DNA of 5,378 bases from an uncultured bacterium (lineage in GTDB: Bacteria > Armatimonadota > UBA5829 > DSUL01). Positions 1-5,303 of this stretch are shown in pieces. The translations under genes and the position numbers were made by a program. The stretch's first letter is position 1; each line of letters opens with the position of its first letter. The notes under the pieces were generated by a model, which saw nothing but the letters and a program-made list of their open reading frames with translations, did no database searches and was not told where the DNA came from. The DNA is taken from positions 1 to 5,378 of the forward strand of contig CALCJH010000060.1 in the NCBI GenBank assembly GCA_937967775.1, written 5' to 3'.

Positions 1-2133
1 GTTGAACAGGACGCCCAGGTATTCCGCGCCCACCTGATCCAGCCTCATTCGGAACTCAGCCTCCGCACCGGACGGGGCAACTCCGGCCGACTGCACCAGC
101 AAGGTCCTCTTGATGATCGCCGCCAGCACAGTAGCGTCCGCGAACGAGGCCCCCGCGGGACTGTCGAACACGACAAAATCGGCCACTGCCGCAGCATCGG
201 CCACGAAGCGCTCCATCGCCTCTCCACGCAGCAGGCGAATAGGATTATCCGGCTGCGGGCCGGCCGGCACCAGCAGCAGACCTTCCACTCGAGTGGGGAC
301 TGCGACGTCCTCAAGCGCAGCCCCGCCGGACAGCACGTTGGCCAGTCCCCTGGAGTTATCCACTCCAAAGAGGACGTGCTGGGTCGGGTTGCGCAGGTCT
401 GCGTCCACGAGAATGACTCTCGCGCCGTCGCCGGCCAGCGCGATGGCGAGGTTGCTTGCGGTGGTAGATCGCCCCGCCCGCGGCGCAGCACCGGCCACGA
501 GTATGGCGCCTTTCCCGGCTTCCTGAGAGGCCAGGTGCCAGAGCTCCGCCGTCAGCATCTCGTAGCACTCGCGCAACCCGGAGGAGGGCAGCGCCTTCAG
601 CAGGGTCGGACTTCTGGAGATGGGAACCATCGTGACCACCGGCAGCCCGAGGAGATCTTCCACCTGGTCGGGGGTGCGCACAGTGGTGTCTATGTAGTCC
701 AGCAGAAGCACCACGGCAAACGCAAGCAGCAGGCTCAACGGCAATGCCAGAGCGAGCTGGAGCTTGCGGCTGGTTGCCGGCTTGGGGTCTATGACGCCAA
801 TGATGCTGATGTCGCCGGCACGGTAGGGCTCGTTCTCGCGGATGCGGGCTTCTTCCAGCTTGTTCTTGAGCAAAGCGAAGGTCTGCTCCGCAGTCTGAAC
901 CTCCACAGTCCGGAGCGCCACCTCCCGCTCGTCCTCGGGGAAGGAGTTCATGTCCGCCTTCATCTGCGGGATCACGCCCGCGAGGGCCGCAGCGCGGGCT
1001 TCGGCCGCGATAGACTCCACCTTCGCCTGGACAAAGCGATCCAGCGTCTGTGTGTGCACAGGATTGATCGCCTCCACCCTCTGCACAATCCTCTGGCGCT
1101 GCTCCTGAGCCTGAGTGGCCTTGAGATCTTCGATGGATCTCCGCAGGGCCTGAACCTCGGGATGATTTTCCCCGCGGTAGGTGAGCATACTGGCCAGCTC
1201 CTGTTCCTTGCGGGCCAGTTCTGTTGCCAAAGTCGTCCAGAGGGCGTTGTCGCCTGTGGTCTTCTGTTCCTCACGGGTCAGCGGGAGGATTTTCAACTCG
1301 TTCTGAGCCGCGCGAACACGCTGAGCCGCCTCCCGGGCCTGAACCTGGGAGATCCTGTACTGGAACTCGAGCTCACCAAGACGGCCCAGACGCACCTGCG
1401 CCGCCGAGACCAAATCGCTGATCCCGCGGCTCTTCTTGAAGTTTGCCAGTTCGGCGCGCTTGGCCTCTAGGTCAGCGCGGGCTTCGCGCACCTTCCGCTC
1501 AAGGTATGCCCGAACTTCGGAGGGATCGTAGTTCTTGTCTTTGTAAGAATACTTGAACGCGATTGCGGCCGCGAAGGCGGCGGCCTGGACGAACTCGGGA
1601 GCATCCCGCGAAGGATCACCGCCGACAAAGTTATCCGGCACTTTTACCCAAATGCGTATCAGATCGGAGTTGCGCTCCGGCTCCACCTCCGTAAAGTCGT
1701 TGAGAAGTTTCTCGAGTTGAGATTTGTCGAAGATATAGGGGCGAACCGCCCGGCGGTCCAAGAACTCTTTGATGGCCACTAACTCTTCAGGCAATATGGC
1801 TCCTTGCTCCGCCTCACGGTCCAATGCCTCTCGAACGCGGCGGGTGTAGTCCTGGTTGTTGCCCAGCAACCCCACATAGTAAGCCCGAAAGATAGCACTC
1901 GCCGAATGCCTTGCGACTGACGCTTGAACAAGCTCCGGACGGACACTTTGCATTTCCTGCAGCACGGTGCTTCCCAGTGTCTGGGGAGTTACCTGACGCA
2001 CGTAGGCCATTGACTCAATGGTAGTAGGAGTAATCTTTATCAATGCCGCGGCGGCCAGCATACACGCCAGCACTCCTGCCAGCACAATCCATTTGCGGCG
2101 GTAAAGGATCCGATAGTATCTCCAGAGCTCCAA
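1..2133 (-). CDS. Wzz chain-length regulator / BY-kinase fusion (polysaccharide biosynthesis tyrosine autokinase), C-terminus cut by window edge
   Basis: Inner-membrane polysaccharide co-polymerase joined to a cytoplasmic BY-kinase domain; family members set chain length and control assembly with the outer-membrane exporter. 711 codons are visible. Residues 1-14 are cytosolic and basic (MELWRYYRILYRRK), TM1 is about 15-32, and the periplasmic part is about 33-457 with long charged helices from about 209 to 430. A proline motif (DPKPATSRK, 449-457) precedes TM2 at 458-478. The kinase domain follows: P-loop GAAPRAGRST (548-557), Walker A' VDADLR (576-581), Walker B-like FDSPAGASFADA (656-667). 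The P-loop position normally Lys is Arg555. The C-terminal tyrosine cluster, if present, lies outside the window. TTG is chosen because GGAGGT lies 9 nt upstream, an in-frame TAA sits two codons before it, and the next Met lies inside TM1. Downstream of the Wza-like gene and probably cotranscribed. The segment between TM1 and the Wzz beta strand near N155 looks longer and more divergent than usual. Confidence 0.93.
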   Translation of the reverse strand, partial: MELWRYYRILYRRKWIVLAGVLACMLAAAALIKITPTTIESMAYVRQVTPQTLGSTVLQEMQSVRPELVQASVARHSASAIFRAYYVGLLGNNQDYTRRVREALDREAEQGAILPEELVAIKEFLDRRAVRPYIFDKSQLEKLLNDFTEVEPERNSDLIRIWVKVPDNFVGGDPSRDAPEFVQAAAFAAAIAFKYSYKDKNYDPSEVRAYLERKVREARADLEAKRAELANFKKSRGISDLVSAAQVRLGRLGELEFQYRISQVQAREAAQRVRAAQNELKILPLTREEQKTTGDNALWTTLATELARKEQELASMLTYRGENHPEVQALRRSIEDLKATQAQEQRQRIVQRVEAINPVHTQTLDRFVQAKVESIAAEARAAALAGVIPQMKADMNSFPEDEREVALRTVEVQTAEQTFALLKNKLEEARIRENEPYRAGDISIIGVIDPKPATSRKLQLALALPLSLLLAFAVVLLLDYIDTTVRTPDQVEDLLGLPVVTMVPISRSPTLLKALPSSGLRECYEMLTAELWHLASQEAGKGAILVAGAAPRAGRSTTASNLAIALAGDGARVILVDADLRNPTQHVLFGVDNSRGLANVLSGGAALEDVAVPTRVEGLLLVPAGPQPDNPIRLLRGEAMERFVADAAAVADFVVFDSPAGASFADATVLAAIIKRTLLVQSAGVAPSGAEAEFRMRLDQVGAEYLGVLFN

Positions 2134-2139
2134 GACTAC

Positions 2140-2262
2140 TTACCTCCTCCCGCGCCGGCCCGCTCCGGACCGGGCGGCGGGAACCATCTTCTCCGCTTCT
2201 TCCTGAGAAACGGGACACACAAAGCCTCCGCGTTCGATCGGCGTGTTCGGGGAAGGGACCAT
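2140..2262 (-). CDS. Doubtful 40-codon small ORF between exporter and kinase genes
   Basis: I do not recognise this peptide. An ATG at 2262..2260 opens 40 codons, beginning MVPSPNTPIERGGFVCPVSQ and ending in an Arg/Gly-rich tail (ARSGAGRRGRR), closed by TAA at 2142..2140. The frame stays open upstream across the end of the exporter gene, so a start at an earlier TTG or CTG is also possible. There is no good ribosome site before the ATG (GAGCGCTGAG only). No membrane segment or signal peptide is evident. The stop codon overlaps the kinase gene's Shine-Dalgarno sequence, a geometry that allows translational coupling. In this GC-rich context a chance ORF of this length is quite likely. Confidence 0.2.
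   Translation of the reverse strand: MVPSPNTPIERGGFVCPVSQEEAEKMVPAARSGAGRRGRR
2142..2150 (-). promoter_or_regulatory. Ribosome binding site that fixes the TTG start of the Wzz/kinase gene
   Basis: Read on the minus strand, GGAGGAGGT ends 8 nt before the TTG codon at 2133..2131; the core GGAGG (2147..2143) has a 9-nt spacer. This is nearly a full anti-SD match. The in-frame TAA at 2142..2140 overlaps it and rules out an upstream start in that frame, so the rare TTG initiator is well supported. Confidence 0.85.
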
Positions 2263-2308
2263 CTGCAACTCAGCGCTCGGGGGCGTCAACTCCGGCAGAC
2301 AACTGTCG

Positions 2309-3268
2309 TCAGAGCCCCCACTTCGCGATGAAGACCACCTGATACAGGTTCGAGAGCACCTGGCTGACCGTTGTCAGATTAGGCCGCTTTGTCTCGCGCA
2401 CCAGCACAACATCTCCGGGCTGAAGAAGGATGTCCTTCGAGGTATCCCCTTTGTCCAGCAACTCGGCGACATTCACGGGAATCTGCTGAGGCTCCTGGCC
2501 CTCCGCTGCGCGCCGGACGATGACCGTCCGTCCCAGAGCGCCCCGCTCGAGAGGACCGCCGGCCTGAGAGATGGCCTGGGTGACGGTGGTGGTCTTCTTC
2601 CAGGGAAACTGACCGGGCCGCTGAACCATGCCCATCACATAGATCCTGCTCTCAGTATCTTCCGGAATGTAGATGGTATCGCCATCCTTCAGGGGGATGT
2701 CCTGCGACATGTCGCCTTCGAAGTAGAAGGCCTCCAGATTGACAGGGATAGGCTCAGTCAGCCCGGGGCGGGTGATGGTGGCTTTGCGGAGGGCAGCAGT
2801 ATCCGGAATGAAGCTCCCCGCTTCCGCAATGGCGTGCGCCACCGTGTCGCCGTCGCGCATCTGCTGAAGCCCGGGGCGATACACCTGCCCCAGAACGCGC
2901 ACCCGCATCCGATGAACCTGATAGAGAGTGAGCTGGACGGTAGGATTCTTGAGATAATCCATCTCTATGAAGCGGCGAGCGATATCGGCCTTCACCTCCT
3001 CGACCGTCCTTCCCGCCGCGCGGATGCTGCCCACCACAGGCGCCACCACCACACCCTCCGGCGTGACCGTGAGATACACGCCCTGGATGGCCGGCTCTCC
3101 CCACACGGTGAGCTGGAGCACATCATCGGGAGCGAGACGGTAGTTCGGATCTCTGACGACCGGCCCGTCAGGCTGGACGCTTCCCATCCCGGCGCCGTTC
3201 TGGGCGAATACAGAACCCGACGCCACCATAAGTCCCGTGAGGAACACCAAGCAAGCAGTTCTCCACAT
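2309..3268 (-). CDS. Wza-type polysaccharide export protein (Poly_export + two SLBB domains)
   Basis: Exports capsule or exopolysaccharide across the periplasm and outer membrane, docking on a Wzz/kinase partner such as the one encoded next. 319 residues from the chosen ATG. Residues 1-22 (MWRTACLVFLTGLMVASGSVFA) form a Sec signal peptide with an AxA-like site before Q23. The Poly_export domain spans about 41-116 (YRLAPDDVLQLTVWGEP through YLKNPTVQLTL). SLBB repeats lie at about 122-201 (VLGQVYRPG to DGDTIYIPE) and 208-290 (VMGMVQRPGQ to LQPGDVVLV). The last 23 residues (TTVSQVLSNLYQVVFIAKW) could be a short amphipathic outer-membrane helix as in Wza. There is no lipobox, so unlike E. coli Wza it is probably not a lipoprotein. 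The frame is open to an ATG at 3343, but ATG 3268 is preferred because GGGAG lies 8 nt upstream and the protein then begins with a clean signal peptide. An ATG at 3283 is an alternative. Confidence 0.92.
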   Translation of the reverse strand: MWRTACLVFLTGLMVASGSVFAQNGAGMGSVQPDGPVVRDPNYRLAPDDVLQLTVWGEPAIQGVYLTVTPEGVVVAPVVGSIRAAGRTVEEVKADIARRFIEMDYLKNPTVQLTLYQVHRMRVRVLGQVYRPGLQQMRDGDTVAHAIAEAGSFIPDTAALRKATITRPGLTEPIPVNLEAFYFEGDMSQDIPLKDGDTIYIPEDTESRIYVMGMVQRPGQFPWKKTTTVTQAISQAGGPLERGALGRTVIVRRAAEGQEPQQIPVNVAELLDKGDTSKDILLQPGDVVLVRETKRPNLTTVSQVLSNLYQVVFIAKWGL

Positions 3269-3276
3269 GTCCACTA

Positions 3277-3281
3277 CTCCC
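3277..3281 (-). promoter_or_regulatory. Ribosome binding site deciding the exporter start
   Basis: GGGAG on the minus strand is 8 nt before ATG 3268..3266. The upstream in-frame ATGs at 3283 and 3343 have poorer sites and would place 5 or 25 extra residues, the latter charged, before the signal peptide. Confidence 0.6.
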
Positions 3282-3341
3282 ATCGCGACCCTGACCTGCA
3301 AGATCGGTTTCCGGGCGCGAAGACTTTCCCCCCAAGCGCGC

Positions 3342-3354
3342 AAGCGCGGCGCTT
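3342..3354. repeat. Odd palindrome AAGCGC-G-GCGCTT with adjacent direct repeat
   Basis: A perfect 6-bp inverted repeat around one central base (3348). The left half is also repeated directly just upstream: AAGCGCG at 3334-3340 and again at 3342-3348, 8 bp apart. The outer AAGCGC (3334-3339) can pair with GCGCTT (3349-3354) to make an alternative hairpin. It lies in the leader of the export operon, about 75 nt before the ATG, and could be an operator or an RNA element; function is inferred only. Confidence 0.4.
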
Positions 3355-3426
3355 ACCTTCTCATTATTGTGCACGACGCCACCATCTTTAGCGCTGCACG
3401 CTGACTCCTTCGTCATCAGACCATTC

Positions 3427-3440
3427 AGCCCGGCCGGGCT
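3427..3440. repeat. 14-bp perfect palindrome AGCCCGGCCGGGCT
   Basis: Every base pairs with its mirror. In RNA it would give a 5-bp stem with a GGCC loop on either strand. It sits in the non-coding leader between the divergent genes, with no U-tract following, so it is not an obvious terminator. Possible protein-binding site. Confidence 0.35.
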
Positions 3441-3477
3441 CACTTATGAGTATGCCGCATCGGGGGCGCTTCTCCTG

Positions 3478-3498
3478 CTCTGTTTTCGGCAGACAGAG
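3478..3498. repeat. Small stem-loop CTCTGT / ACAGAG in the leader
   Basis: CTCTGT (3478-3483) and ACAGAG (3493-3498) are exact reverse complements separated by 9 nt. It lies within the proposed export-operon leader. Modest stability; no function is claimed. Confidence 0.25.
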
Positions 3499-3599
3499 AC
3501 AGATCCTCGGGTCCGGTAGCGGCCGAGCATGGCAAGCACGGCTGTTCATACCCCTTCCCGCGCCCCGCAAGTTCCCATTCCCGGCCTGCATCGGGAGGC

Positions 3600-3628
3600 A
3601 GTCTAGTGACGCCTGCGGCCCACGTCAA
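3600..3628 (-). promoter_or_regulatory. Sigma70-type promoter for the export operon
   Basis: On the minus strand, TTGACG (3628..3623, 5 of 6 matches to the -35 consensus) is followed by a 17-bp spacer and TAGACT (3605..3600, 4 of 6 matches to the -10 consensus). The predicted start is near 3593, pointing to the exporter and kinase genes. Ideal spacing and intergenic position support it; the leader it implies is unusually long. Confidence 0.5.
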
Positions 3629-3652
3629 GCAGCCGCGGGCTGACATGGCGGG

Positions 3653-3658
3653 TATAAT
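3653..3658 (+). promoter_or_regulatory. Consensus -10 box (TATAAT) for the M42 peptidase gene
   Basis: A perfect TATAAT in GC-rich intergenic DNA upstream of the peptidase. No recognisable -35 hexamer lies 15-19 bp before it and there is no TG extension, so it may depend on an activator. Transcription would start near 3664-3666, exactly where the first in-frame TTG lies. This favours either translation from TTG 3718 or a leaderless transcript from TTG 3664. Confidence 0.5.
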
Positions 3659-3699
3659 CGCCCTTGAGCGTCCTATACCCACTACCAGATTCAACTTTT

Positions 3700-3706
3700 G
3701 GAAGGA
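3700..3706 (+). promoter_or_regulatory. Ribosome binding site for TTG 3718
   Basis: GGAAGGA lies 11 nt before TTG 3718, a little long but usable. No such site precedes TTG 3664, which would lie at or next to the predicted transcription start. Confidence 0.45.
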
Positions 3707-3717
3707 TACACCAGACC

Positions 3718-4779
3718 TTGAGAGGCAAATCTCTTGACTTCCTGAAACAGCTGGTGGAGACTCCCAGTCCCTCCGGTTTCGAACAGCCTGCCCAGCGCTT
3801 GTTCCGTCAATATGTGGCTCCTTTCGCCGATGCCGTGGAGACTGACGTGCTCGGGAACGTCATCGCCGCGCGCAACCCCGAAGGATCACCCAGGGTGATG
3901 CTAGCGGGCCACTGTGACCAGATCGGCCTGATCGTCACCCATCTCGATGATGACGGCTTCGTGTATTTCCGGCGGATCGGCGGGCTGGACCCGGCAGCGT
4001 GCGTGTCCCAGCGGGTGGTCATTCAGGGACGCGAAGGACCGGTGCCCGGCGTTGTCGGCCGCAAGGCCATCCATTTGCAGGATGCATCGGACCGCAACAA
4101 GGCCCCGAAGCTGGAAGACCTCTGGGTGGACATCGGCGCGAAGGACCGCAAAGACGCGGAACAGCGGGTGCGTGTGGGCGATCCGGGAGTGTTTGTGCAA
4201 CCCTTCGAACTCCTTCCGAACGAACGCGCGGTCAGTATGGCGTTCGACAACAAAATGGCGGTGTGGCTGGTGGCGGAGACGCTCCGGCTGCTCTCTCAGA
4301 AAAAGCACTCTGCGGCAGTGTACGGGGTCGCGACGGTGCAGGAGGAGATCGGCTCCATCGGCGCGCGCACCAGCGCCTTTCGCGTTGAGCCGGACCTGGC
4401 GCTGGTGATTGACGTAGGACACGCCACGGATCATCCCGGGCTGGACAAGAAAAAGGAAGGCGACTTCCGCCTCGGATGCGGCCCCATACTCTCGCGAGGG
4501 GCCAATGTGAACCCGTGTGTTTTCGAGATGCTGGAGGCGACCGCCGGAAAGCACAAGATCCCGTATCAGACCGAAGGCATCGGCGGACGGTCGGCCACGG
4601 ACGCGGATCCCATTCAGTACTCCAGGGCGGGAGTGGCGGTGGGATTGATCCACGTGCCGCTGCGCTATATGCATACTCCGTGCGAGCTGATCAGCCTGGA
4701 GGATCTCACCAACACGGCAAAGCTGCTGGCCGCTTTTGTTCAGGAGTTGAAGCCGGGCACAAATTTCATTCCGGAATGA
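3718..4779 (+). CDS. M42 family metallopeptidase (TET/endoglucanase-M-like aminopeptidase)
   Basis: Cytosolic co-catalytic metal aminopeptidase; family members form tetrahedral 12-mers that trim peptides released by proteases. 353 residues from the chosen TTG, matching the usual M42 length. All signatures are present: N-terminal FLKQLVETPSPSGFE (8-22); GHCDQIG with metal ligand H65 and D67; AFDNKM with bridging D177; VQEEIGSIGA with catalytic base E209 and ligand E210; VIDVGHATDHPG with ligand D232; RYMHTPCELI with ligand H319. The apical PDZ-like insert lies roughly between residues 70 and 170. The TTG at 3664 would add 18 residues unlike the family and coincides with the predicted transcript start. 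TTG 3718 follows GGAAGGA, so it is preferred, but the start is uncertain. A rhodanese gene follows after 105 bp. Substrate specificity cannot be read from sequence; older annotations call this family cellulase M. Confidence 0.95.
   Translation: MRGKSLDFLKQLVETPSPSGFEQPAQRLFRQYVAPFADAVETDVLGNVIAARNPEGSPRVMLAGHCDQIGLIVTHLDDDGFVYFRRIGGLDPAACVSQRVVIQGREGPVPGVVGRKAIHLQDASDRNKAPKLEDLWVDIGAKDRKDAEQRVRVGDPGVFVQPFELLPNERAVSMAFDNKMAVWLVAETLRLLSQKKHSAAVYGVATVQEEIGSIGARTSAFRVEPDLALVIDVGHATDHPGLDKKKEGDFRLGCGPILSRGANVNPCVFEMLEATAGKHKIPYQTEGIGGRSATDADPIQYSRAGVAVGLIHVPLRYMHTPCELISLEDLTNTAKLLAAFVQELKPGTNFIPE
4766..4779. repeat. 14-bp perfect palindrome spanning the peptidase stop codon
   Basis: TCATTCCGGAATGA is its own reverse complement and includes the TGA stop and the last three sense codons (partly). 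It is followed by related CCGGATGAA units. No T-tract follows, so it is not a simple terminator. Confidence 0.35.
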
Positions 4780-4807
4780 GAGACCGGATGAATCGCTGCC
4801 GGATGAA
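4771..4807 (+). repeat. Three CCGGA(A)TGA units after the peptidase gene
   Basis: CCGGAATGA at 4771, CCGGATGAA at 4784-4792 and an identical CCGGATGAA at 4799-4807, spaced 13 and 15 bp apart. The array lies at the 3' end of the peptidase gene and in the spacer before the rhodanese gene. Could be binding sites, a decayed tandem duplication or chance. Confidence 0.4.
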
Positions 4808-4826
4808 GGCGCATCAAAGCAGAAAC

Positions 4827-4857
4827 GGGGATCCCGATTCAAAGGCGGGTCGTCCCC
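4827..4857 (+). other. Nested stem-loop in the peptidase-rhodanese spacer
   Basis: GGGGA (4827-4831) pairs with TCCCC (4853-4857), and inside it CCCG (4833-4836) pairs with CGGG (4846-4849) around a 9-nt loop. It ends 27 nt before the rhodanese ATG and has no following T-run. It could act as an mRNA stability or attenuation element. A competing short hairpin CGGG-GAT-CCCG (4826-4836) uses the same bases. Confidence 0.3.
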
Positions 4858-4884
4858 ATCTCAGCGTTGGAGTTTAGTAGAACT

Positions 4885-5214
4885 ATGATGAATCTTTTCG
4901 GCCCGAAAGTGCCGGAGATAGACGTTCAGACACTGAAGGAGATGATGGATTCCGGCGAGAGCTTCGTGCTGTTGGACGTCCGGGACCCGGATGAGTTCGA
5001 GCAGATGAATATTCCGGGTGCTGTCTTGCTGCCGCTCGGCGAGCTGCAGGGCCGGGTGGGAGAACTGGATCCGCAGGCAAAGACCGTGGTGATGTGTCTG
5101 AGCGGCGGCCGCAGCGCGAGGGCGACCGAATTCCTGATGAAACAGGGATTCCGCGACGTCTGCAACCTGAAAGGCGGCATTCTGGCCTGGCAGGAACTTC
5201 AGCAGAACGGCTGA
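4885..5214 (+). CDS. Single-domain rhodanese-like sulfurtransferase
   Basis: Small cytosolic sulfur-carrier protein of the GlpE/PspE size class; the active-site Cys takes up sulfane sulfur as a persulfide and passes it on. 109 residues, one complete rhodanese fold: VPEIDVQTLKEMM (9-21), the strand and motif FVLLDVRDPDEFE (27-39), NIPGAVLLPLGEL (42-54), and active-site loop CLSGGRSA with catalytic C71 and R76, then NLKGGILAW near the end. The His of the common GHIPGA motif is replaced by Asn (MNIPGA). No signal peptide. ATG 4885 is chosen, with GGAG 12 nt upstream (4869-4872); ATG 4888 is equally possible and TTG 4867 lacks a ribosome site. It lies 105 bp after the peptidase on the same strand with no clear promoter between, so they may be cotranscribed. 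The physiological sulfur donor and acceptor are unknown. Confidence 0.93.
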   Translation: MMNLFGPKVPEIDVQTLKEMMDSGESFVLLDVRDPDEFEQMNIPGAVLLPLGELQGRVGELDPQAKTVVMCLSGGRSARATEFLMKQGFRDVCNLKGGILAWQELQQNG

Positions 5215-5247
5215 ACTGTTCCTCGCCGATTGCTGCGCGAAAACTGC

Positions 5248-5272
5248 GGGCCCCAGCCGACGGCCGGGGCCC
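5248..5272. terminator. Strong GC hairpin, probable bidirectional terminator
   Basis: GGGCCCC (5248-5254) and GGGGCCC (5266-5272) form a perfect 7-bp stem. Past a single mismatch, GCC and GGC add 3 bp around a GAC triloop. It lies between convergent genes. The plus-strand tail is TTCAGCTTCTG and the minus-strand tail is GCAGTTTTCG, so neither has a classical U-run, but the position and stability fit a shared terminator. Confidence 0.6.
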
Positions 5273-5303
5273 TTCAGCTTCTGCTCCGTGCACAGAGGGA
5301 AGA

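Larger units (their letters stand above)
3269..3593 (-). other. Long untranslated leader of the export operon (inferred)
   Basis: From the predicted transcription start near 3593 to ATG 3268 lie about 325 nt without a convincing gene. The overlapping ORFs of 65-91 codons in three frames have no ribosome site and look like chance open frames in GC-rich DNA. The stretch holds perfect palindromes at 3342-3354 and 3427-3440 and a 6-bp stem at 3478-3498. I looked for a recognisable riboswitch consensus, including cyclic-di-GMP type I, and saw none. Confidence 0.4.

Noticed and set aside
376..1470. 364-codon plus-strand ORF opposite the Wzz/kinase gene
   Set aside because: It is antisense to a gene with clear domains, starts without a ribosome site, and its protein resembles no family. 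Long antisense frames are expected in GC-rich codon patterns.
2284..2289. Second TTGACG on the minus strand just after the exporter stop, possible internal promoter for the kinase
   Set aside because: No acceptable -10 hexamer is found 16-18 bp downstream (GCAGAT or CAGATG only).
2243..3391. 382-codon plus-strand ORF opposite the exporter gene
   Set aside because: The minus strand encodes a full Poly_export/SLBB protein with signal peptide; the plus-strand product is His/Arg-rich with no recognisable motif.
3440..3694. 84-codon minus-strand and 65-codon plus-strand ORFs (3446-3643) in the divergent spacer
   Set aside because: Neither has a ribosome site or recognisable motif; they overlap each other and the minus-strand one runs across both predicted promoters.
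3901..4842. 313-codon minus-strand ORF opposite the M42 peptidase
   Set aside because: It is a shadow of the peptidase frame, which carries all catalytic and metal residues.
4883..5293. 136-codon minus-strand ORF opposite the rhodanese
   Set aside because: It covers the rhodanese gene and the terminator hairpin, and its product is low-complexity and Arg/Ser/Pro-rich.
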